A DNA stretch of 20,661 nt from assembly GCA_018060635.1 (NCBI GenBank), contig JAGOVR010000015.1, positions 1 to 20,661 on the forward strand. The letters run 5' to 3'. Source of the stretch: Bacteriovoracaceae bacterium. GTDB taxonomy: Bacteria > Bdellovibrionota > Bacteriovoracia > Bacteriovoracales > Bacteriovoracaceae. A program made the translations under genes and the position numbers. The notes under the pieces were generated by a model. It saw only the letters and a program-made list of their open reading frames with translations. It was not told where the DNA came from and searched no databases. This document shows, piece after piece, positions 16,403 to 20,661 of this stretch; within the stretch, counting starts at the first letter, position 1, and every line of letters starts with the position of its first letter.

Positions 16403-16577
16403 GATATATCTCTTTGATCTTTTTTCTTTTCAGAAAAATTTCGTTGGTCTTTCCATTGCAGACTAGTTCCACTTCACGTTTGTCATCAAAAAGTAAAAAA
16501 CGATATTTCTCAGGCAGAGGTTTTCCTGATTCTAAAAGCTTTGTAATATCCCGAATTTCATTATCAGTAAGTTTCAT
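16389..16577 (-). pseudogene. N-terminal stub of an adenine DNA methyltransferase
   Basis: A 62-residue frame starts at ATG 16577, with GGACGGA as ribosome site; the in-frame TTG at 16589 lies inside that site. MKLTDNEIRDITKLLESGKP, then LPEKYRFLLF, KREVELV and NGKTNE closely resemble the start I recall for large site-specific (type III-like) DNA adenine methyltransferases, which continue with an xxVLPFQ segment. Here homology stops after NGKTNE, and the last ~15 residues are basic and unrelated. No catalytic methylase motif remains. The DUF2075 operon begins exactly there, suggesting insertion or deletion inside the methylase gene. It may still serve as a leader peptide coupling translation to DUF2075. 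The family match is from memory. Confidence 0.55.
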
Positions 16578-16682
16578 GATTCCGTCCAAAACAAGCTTAG
16601 TTTAATAAGACAAAGAACATATCACCGTAGGAATAAAATTAGAAACTTTTTCTCATAAGGGTCTACATTTTAAGCAATACCC

Positions 16683-16710
16683 TTGAACCGTTTTTATAAC
16701 GTAATAGAAT
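16683..16710 (+). promoter_or_regulatory. Candidate promoter of the gene at 16742
   Basis: TTGAAC (16683-16688) and TAGAAT (16705-16710) are 16 nt apart and end 31 nt before the ATG. An inverted repeat AAGGGT/ACCCTT lies just upstream and could be an operator; that is weak. Confidence 0.5.
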
Positions 16711-16741
16711 CAAATCTTAATATTTTACAAAGGGAGATTTT

Positions 16742-16870
16742 ATGGCAACAAACCCACCAAAAGGCGACCACAAAAGAAATGGACAAGTGACAGATCGAAG
16801 TCAAACTCACAACCCAAAAAATGATATGCTCCTCACGTTTGATTTTTCCATACTGGGAAAATCTCTCTAA
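16742..16870 (+). pseudogene. Truncated small RM-island gene ending in repeat copy B
   Basis: The frame encodes 42 residues with a strong ribosome site (AAAGGGAG). The first 28 (MATNPPKGDHKRNGQVTDRS, then QTHNPKND) resemble a small conserved protein I recall beginning NPPKGDGHRNG..KDRSQ.YNPK and continuing to about 60 residues with a tGRFMDxK and FKGVRKE tail. Here, from residue 29, coding continues into repeat copy B, giving MLLTFDFSILGKSL and then TAA (16868-16870). The native C-terminus is gone. Expression from the promoter upstream still looks possible. Function is unknown even for the full family. Confidence 0.55.
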
Positions 16871-16891
16871 TGTGCTGTATACCCGTAACGC
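16826..16891 (+). repeat. 66-bp repeat, copy B (inverted to copy A)
   Basis: It begins ATGCTCCTCACGTTTGATTT at 16826 and ends CCGTAACGC at 16891, matching copy A on the opposite strand. The central palindrome is weaker than in A (TTTTCCA-TAC-TGGGAAA). It truncates the small gene reading into it from the left. Confidence 0.75.
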
Positions 16892-16911
16892 TCACTTGAA
16901 AAGTGAAGCGT
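16888..16911. repeat. Hairpin at outer edge of repeat copy B
   Basis: ACGCTCACTT and AAGTGAAGCGT pair with one bulged base around a GAA-type loop. The sequence differs from the copy A hairpin but the position and pairing agree. Confidence 0.5.
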
Positions 16912-17054
16912 GAAGGGTATAAGTGGATAAAACGAGTAAGGGTGTCAGGAAGGGAAAAAAGTAAAATTAATTTTAAGAATAAATATCCAAGAGAACTTTT
17001 TTTGTTCTTCATCTATAATAAAATCTTCTTCTAATGTTAAGCAGGATAAATTAA

Positions 17055-17261
17055 ATGGCAATTACAAAATCAGCTAAGTTGGCTTCCGAATTTTTGAACG
17101 GTTCAAAGACCGTCTCTTTAAAACAAATTGAAAAACAAGCCGCCATTGATTCTTTTGAAGCTAGAGTTAATAAATACTCTAAGGGCAATGATGTTCTTAA
17201 ATTCCTTATCTCAATTCTACTCATTGTATTTGCTCTTATTTGCTTAAGTGATTCTGAATAA
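17055..17261 (+). CDS. Small single-span membrane protein (68 aa)
   Basis: The predicted protein has a soluble, lysine-rich N-terminal part (residues 1-47, with a likely helix around LKQIEKQAAIDSFEARVNKY) and one C-terminal transmembrane helix at about 48-64 (VLKFLISILLIVFALICL), ending in an acidic tail. This would suit a tail-anchored inner-membrane protein. AGGA 8 nt before the ATG and a TATAAT at 17014-17019 support expression. No family recognised. It is convergent with the E1 gene and is the last gene before core metabolism resumes. Confidence 0.55.
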   Translation: MAITKSAKLASEFLNGSKTVSLKQIEKQAAIDSFEARVNKYSKGNDVLKFLISILLIVFALICLSDSE

Positions 17262-17298
17262 TTTTAGTGTTAATCCTTGGGTGTGCTAGCGGCTCTTT

Positions 17299-19452
17299 TC
17301 AATACCTCAGAAGTTCTTCCAACTTCTCCACCACGTGTGAGACTTGCGGCAGTTGGATATCTTCCAAAGCTGGACAATAGGCAATGTGAGAATCCATAGA
17401 AGTTACACGAAGAATAGGAGCATCCAAGTATTCAAAAAAGTTTTCATTGATAAGAGCTGAAATTTCTCCTGCAAAACCAGAGGTTTTATTTTCTTCGTGA
17501 GCAATCAGAATGCGAGAAGTTTTTTTCAACGATTTTTTAATACTTTCTAAATCTAGTGGGGCCAAAGTTCGTAAATCAATCACTTCAATAGAATAACCTT
17601 TCTCTTCTAAAATTTTTGCCGCTTCAACAGATTTTTGAACAAGTGCTCCCCAAGTGACAACAGTGGCATCTCTTCCTTCACGCACAATACGGGCCTTCCC
17701 AAAAGGAATCATAAATTCTTCCCCTGGATCCGCACTTCGATTGTAACCTTGATAATAAAGATGCTTGTGTTCTAAAAACATGACGGGGTCATCTGAGCGT
17801 ATAGCTGTTCGTAGAAGTCCCATAGCATCCAGTGTGTTGGAAGGATAAACCACTCTAATCCCTGGAATGTGCGTATAGATGGATTCTCCTGATTGGGAGT
17901 GATACATAGCCCCACCTTTGAGATACCCCCCAATAGGAACACGCACCACCATAGGGCATTTAAAATCGCCACCTGAACGATAACGAGTAGTGGCCATTTC
18001 ATTTTTCAGTTGCATGAAAGCTGTCCAAATATAATCAAAGAATTGAATTTCAACTACAGGTTTAAGTCCACGCATCGCCATACCGATAGCACGACCGATA
18101 ATATTAGCTTCAGCTAGCGGTGAATTAAAAACTTGCGTCTCTCTTCCTAATTCATGCGCTACTTTCTGCACGCCACTGGTCACTTTAAAAACGCCACCCT
18201 TGCCTTTAAGTTCTGCATTTTTAAATTTTTCAAGATCGGTAAAGTCCGCTACATCTTCTCCAAAAACACGAATGAGCGGATTGCGCCTTACTTCTTCTTT
18301 GAGAACTTTTCCTAACCCCCCTGCCATAGGCACATCATCTTTTCCACTGAAGCTTGCTGGCACAGAAAATTTTTCAGAGGTGGGATCAACTTCCGAGTAA
18401 AGATGATGAGTGACTGTTTCCAGTGTAGGCCAAGGAGTCTCCATAGCCCTTTGCATAGCTTCACTTACTTCATCTTCCACATCTTTTAAAATATTTTTAT
18501 TTTCATCCACTGATAAAATTTTTGCTTGCATTAAAAATGTAGGATACGTATTAATGACATCTTTTTTAGCTTCGGCTTCTAAATCTTCTTTGGTGCGATA
18601 AAAACTATGATCATCTGAAAGTGAATGAGAATAAGGACGAGTGACAGTGGCATGAATAAGCACAGGGCCCAAGCCTTGTCGCATATAATTTTCAGCTTCT
18701 TTAACAACAGCATAACTTTCAATAGGACAAGTTCCATCACAGGTATAAATTTTAAGCCCTGGAAAATTTTTAAGGGCCTGCGATATAGAACCTGCGGGTG
18801 TTTGCACTGACACAGGGACAGAAATAGCATAACCATTATCTTCTACCATAAACATGACAGGTAGTTTATTCACGCAAGCCGTAGTGAGTCCTTCCCAAAA
18901 CTCTCCTTGGGAAGTTGTTCCATCCCCACACGACACGTACACAATTTCATCTTTGTTATGAACAGGTGCGAGATCATGTTTTTGTAAATATTTTCCTGCT
19001 TCCGCTACACCGCAAGCTTGTAAAAATTGCGTGCCCGTACAAGAAGATTTGGTAATAATATTTAACTTTTTATTACCCCAGTGGGCAGGCATCTGACGAC
19101 CATGAGAGGCCGTATCCCCTGTATTACCATTAGCTTGGCAGAGCATTTCATAAGGAGTGACACCCAAACCTAAGCACAAAGCACGATCACGATAATAAGG
19201 AATAAAATAATCATAAGCAGGTTTTAAAATTTTAGCGACCGCCGTTAAAATTCCTTCATGACCAGCTCCTGAAATTTGAAAAAAAGCTTTGGACTGTTTT
19301 TTCATTTTTATTTCAGCATCATCCACCTTACGCGAAATATAAATGTTATAGAGAAAATCCAGAAGCGTTGCTTTATCTAAATTGTATTTTTTAATAATAT
19401 CTAATTTTTTATCAAGCTCTGTGGAAGAAATTGTGGTCTCAGGTGTTAGCAT
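17299..19452 (-). CDS. Fused E1 alpha-beta 2-oxo acid dehydrogenase
   Basis: The 717-residue protein joins both E1 subunits. Residues ~30-340 are the alpha part, with the thiamine-diphosphate motif GDGTTSQGEF ... EDNGYA (176-208, Asn206) and the phosphorylation-loop-like RPYSHSLSDDHSFYR (272-286). Residues ~375-717 are the beta part, with RVFGEDVADF, NSPLAEANIIGRAIGMAMRG and GAMYHSQSGE (514-523). It decarboxylates a 2-oxo acid, most likely branched-chain 2-oxoisovalerate, and passes the acyl group to E2; pyruvate or acetoin cannot be excluded, and no E2 or E3 gene is in view. The frame extends to 19488, but ATG 19452 with GAGGGAA before it avoids overlap with the upstream gene and is preferred. 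Confidence 0.87.
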   Translation of the reverse strand: MLTPETTISSTELDKKLDIIKKYNLDKATLLDFLYNIYISRKVDDAEIKMKKQSKAFFQISGAGHEGILTAVAKILKPAYDYFIPYYRDRALCLGLGVTPYEMLCQANGNTGDTASHGRQMPAHWGNKKLNIITKSSCTGTQFLQACGVAEAGKYLQKHDLAPVHNKDEIVYVSCGDGTTSQGEFWEGLTTACVNKLPVMFMVEDNGYAISVPVSVQTPAGSISQALKNFPGLKIYTCDGTCPIESYAVVKEAENYMRQGLGPVLIHATVTRPYSHSLSDDHSFYRTKEDLEAEAKKDVINTYPTFLMQAKILSVDENKNILKDVEDEVSEAMQRAMETPWPTLETVTHHLYSEVDPTSEKFSVPASFSGKDDVPMAGGLGKVLKEEVRRNPLIRVFGEDVADFTDLEKFKNAELKGKGGVFKVTSGVQKVAHELGRETQVFNSPLAEANIIGRAIGMAMRGLKPVVEIQFFDYIWTAFMQLKNEMATTRYRSGGDFKCPMVVRVPIGGYLKGGAMYHSQSGESIYTHIPGIRVVYPSNTLDAMGLLRTAIRSDDPVMFLEHKHLYYQGYNRSADPGEEFMIPFGKARIVREGRDATVVTWGALVQKSVEAAKILEEKGYSIEVIDLRTLAPLDLESIKKSLKKTSRILIAHEENKTSGFAGEISALINENFFEYLDAPILRVTSMDSHIAYCPALEDIQLPQVSHVVEKLEELLRY

Positions 19453-19462
19453 AAAATTCCCT

Positions 19463-20661
19463 CTAGGAAGCCTTATGAATAAGAACATCCATTTTAATAG
19501 GTTTTTCTGTTACAAGCCCCAAAGATTCAAAAAATTCTCTGATCTCTGAAGGTCTGACACCCGTACCTTCTTCCACTTTGCTGGTCAGAAGAATTCCTGT
19601 TTTATTTAAACAAGGTGAAACTTCATGAATAAGAGAGGCCATGGGTTCTGCCATATTAAAACAAGTTTTTGTGAGTTTTCCAAGAAAAGGTTTAATATCT
19701 CGCTCTTCATAGGTGTTTTTCTTAGGAGAAAAGCGTTTTATAAGAATTTGCGGAGCCTTTTCTATCACATTTAGGGCCTCTTCTACTTTTTCTGGATTAT
19801 TAACAGGAATAAAGAATTCGAAAGCATAGGCGGCTTCTTGAATGGAAGGGGAACTTGCAGAAATTTCCTCAATCTTATTAAAATAAATTCCTGCCTCTGA
19901 ATATTTTTGTAAAATAGAAAGCAGGGCATGAGGGTCTGCAAACTGAACGGGCACACGTACATCGAAATATTCTGACAAACTGCTAATACCTAAACTTAAG
20001 GCTGGCCCAAAAGAAAAAAGAGGTCTTTCGTGAAAACCTTCCGAATAAAGCACTTCAATTTGCGCTCGTTTAAAAATACGCGCTACAATTTTTTGTAAAT
20101 CAAGGTGTGATATAAAACTTAAGGCTCCAATTTTAGAAAAATTAATGCGATAACGAAAACCAATATTTTGCCCACGCTTCTCTCTTCTTTCTGTAATGGT
20201 TTTGAATTCAGGTTTTACATATAGTTCATCTTTAAAAGCTTGCATACTAGTTAAAAATTCTTTTCTCTCACTAATCATCCCTTGTAAATCACATTTAATC
20301 CCGCAGTTAAAACACACTAACTTTTTTTTCTGTTCTTCAAAACTGCGATTATGTGCTTCTACATTGGTGTCATGCACGTGATAGCCCACAGGCTTTCCAC
20401 AAGCAGGAGATGATCTGTCCGCGAGAGCTTTTTTCCATTCAATCTCTAAAAAACGGTCGGTGAGACCTACATCAATATGACTCCAAGGCAGTTTTCCATC
20501 CATGCGAATGGTTCCTAAATAAGGTTCAATTTTTAAACCCAGTTCTTCGATAGTTTGAATCCACAAATCATATTTGAAAGTTTCATTCCATCCATCAAAG
20601 CGTGCCCCTTTTTTCCATGCTCCATAAATGAGGTCTGCAACTCGCCTATCTCCACGAGATA
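19463..20661 (-). CDS. Radical SAM/DUF2344 protein, 5' partial
   Basis: The frame is open from the right window edge (first whole codon 20659) to the TAG ending at 19463, so the N-terminus, with any B12-binding and radical SAM core, lies outside. The visible 398 residues begin SRGDRRVADLIYGAWKKGAR and go on to LPWSHIDVGLTDRFL, PACGKPVG and CFNCGIKC (a C-x2-C-x3-C cluster), typical of the end of TIGR03960 proteins. The C-terminal ~220 residues match DUF2344/TIGR03936 (FISHLDLQKIVARIFKRAQI, YSEGFHERPLFSFGPALSLG). This fusion is conserved near ribosome and RNase G genes in many bacteria and may act in RNA modification; its reaction is unknown. The E1 gene follows after 10 nt, probably in one operon. 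Confidence 0.85.
   Translation of the reverse strand, partial: SRGDRRVADLIYGAWKKGARFDGWNETFKYDLWIQTIEELGLKIEPYLGTIRMDGKLPWSHIDVGLTDRFLEIEWKKALADRSSPACGKPVGYHVHDTNVEAHNRSFEEQKKKLVCFNCGIKCDLQGMISERKEFLTSMQAFKDELYVKPEFKTITERREKRGQNIGFRYRINFSKIGALSFISHLDLQKIVARIFKRAQIEVLYSEGFHERPLFSFGPALSLGISSLSEYFDVRVPVQFADPHALLSILQKYSEAGIYFNKIEEISASSPSIQEAAYAFEFFIPVNNPEKVEEALNVIEKAPQILIKRFSPKKNTYEERDIKPFLGKLTKTCFNMAEPMASLIHEVSPCLNKTGILLTSKVEEGTGVRPSEIREFFESLGLVTEKPIKMDVLIHKAS

Noticed and set aside
16826..16911. Integron attC site
   Set aside because: The palindromes and AACGC edge suggested it, but the paired GTTRRRY/RYYYAAC core sites are absent and no integrase is seen.

Overview
The window is low-GC DNA from a Gram-negative bacterium. 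Supporting signs are many Sec signal peptides, a lipobox protein, purine-rich Shine-Dalgarno sites and tightly packed, often overlapping genes. The exported proteins of unknown function, a lipoprotein with a DUF1554-like C-terminus, a fused E1 alpha-beta 2-oxo acid dehydrogenase and a radical-SAM/DUF2344 protein would fit a Bdellovibrio-like or other delta-type lineage. That placement is inference and weak.

Layout. (1) Positions 2-2902 hold three overlapping + strand genes for exported proteins of unknown function; the first is cut by the window edge. They run into hisS (2936-4243), which ends at a probable terminator. (2) A lipoprotein with two tandem beta-type repeats (4333-5655) and a guanine deaminase (5680-6150) follow. 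They converge on a - strand pair, fabI then a DUF309 gene (7302-6140). (3) Divergent from fabI, a HisC-type aminotransferase overlaps homogentisate 1,2-dioxygenase (7443-9663), suggesting a tyrosine-catabolism pair; it ends in a strong hairpin terminator. Two more secreted unknowns follow (9767-11344).

(4) Positions 11345-17262 are an accessory region. It has a short frame remnant, an intact AbiEi/AbiEii-type toxin-antitoxin operon, a broken rhuM, a 79-residue unknown, and a MazG-like pyrophosphohydrolase downstream of a DUF2075 nuclease/helicase-like protein. Upstream of DUF2075 lies what looks like the first ~50 residues of an adenine-specific DNA methyltransferase, then a truncated small gene and a small membrane protein gene.

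The main discovery is a ~65-bp repeat in two inverted copies (13160-13224 and 16826-16891; about 59 of 66 aligned columns identical by eye). They bracket the DUF2075/MazG block. Each copy truncates a gene pointing outward into it and gives two unrelated proteins the same C-terminal residues MLLTFDFSI. Outside each copy is a hairpin whose sequence differs but whose pairing is kept. A third, weaker copy lies at 13791-13833. I read this as a non-autonomous mobile element, or the ends of a ~3.7-kb module, in a decayed restriction-modification/defence island. I cannot name the repeat family.

(5) The right end returns to core metabolism on the - strand: a radical SAM/DUF2344 protein (5' end outside the window) followed 10 nt later by the fused E1 gene.
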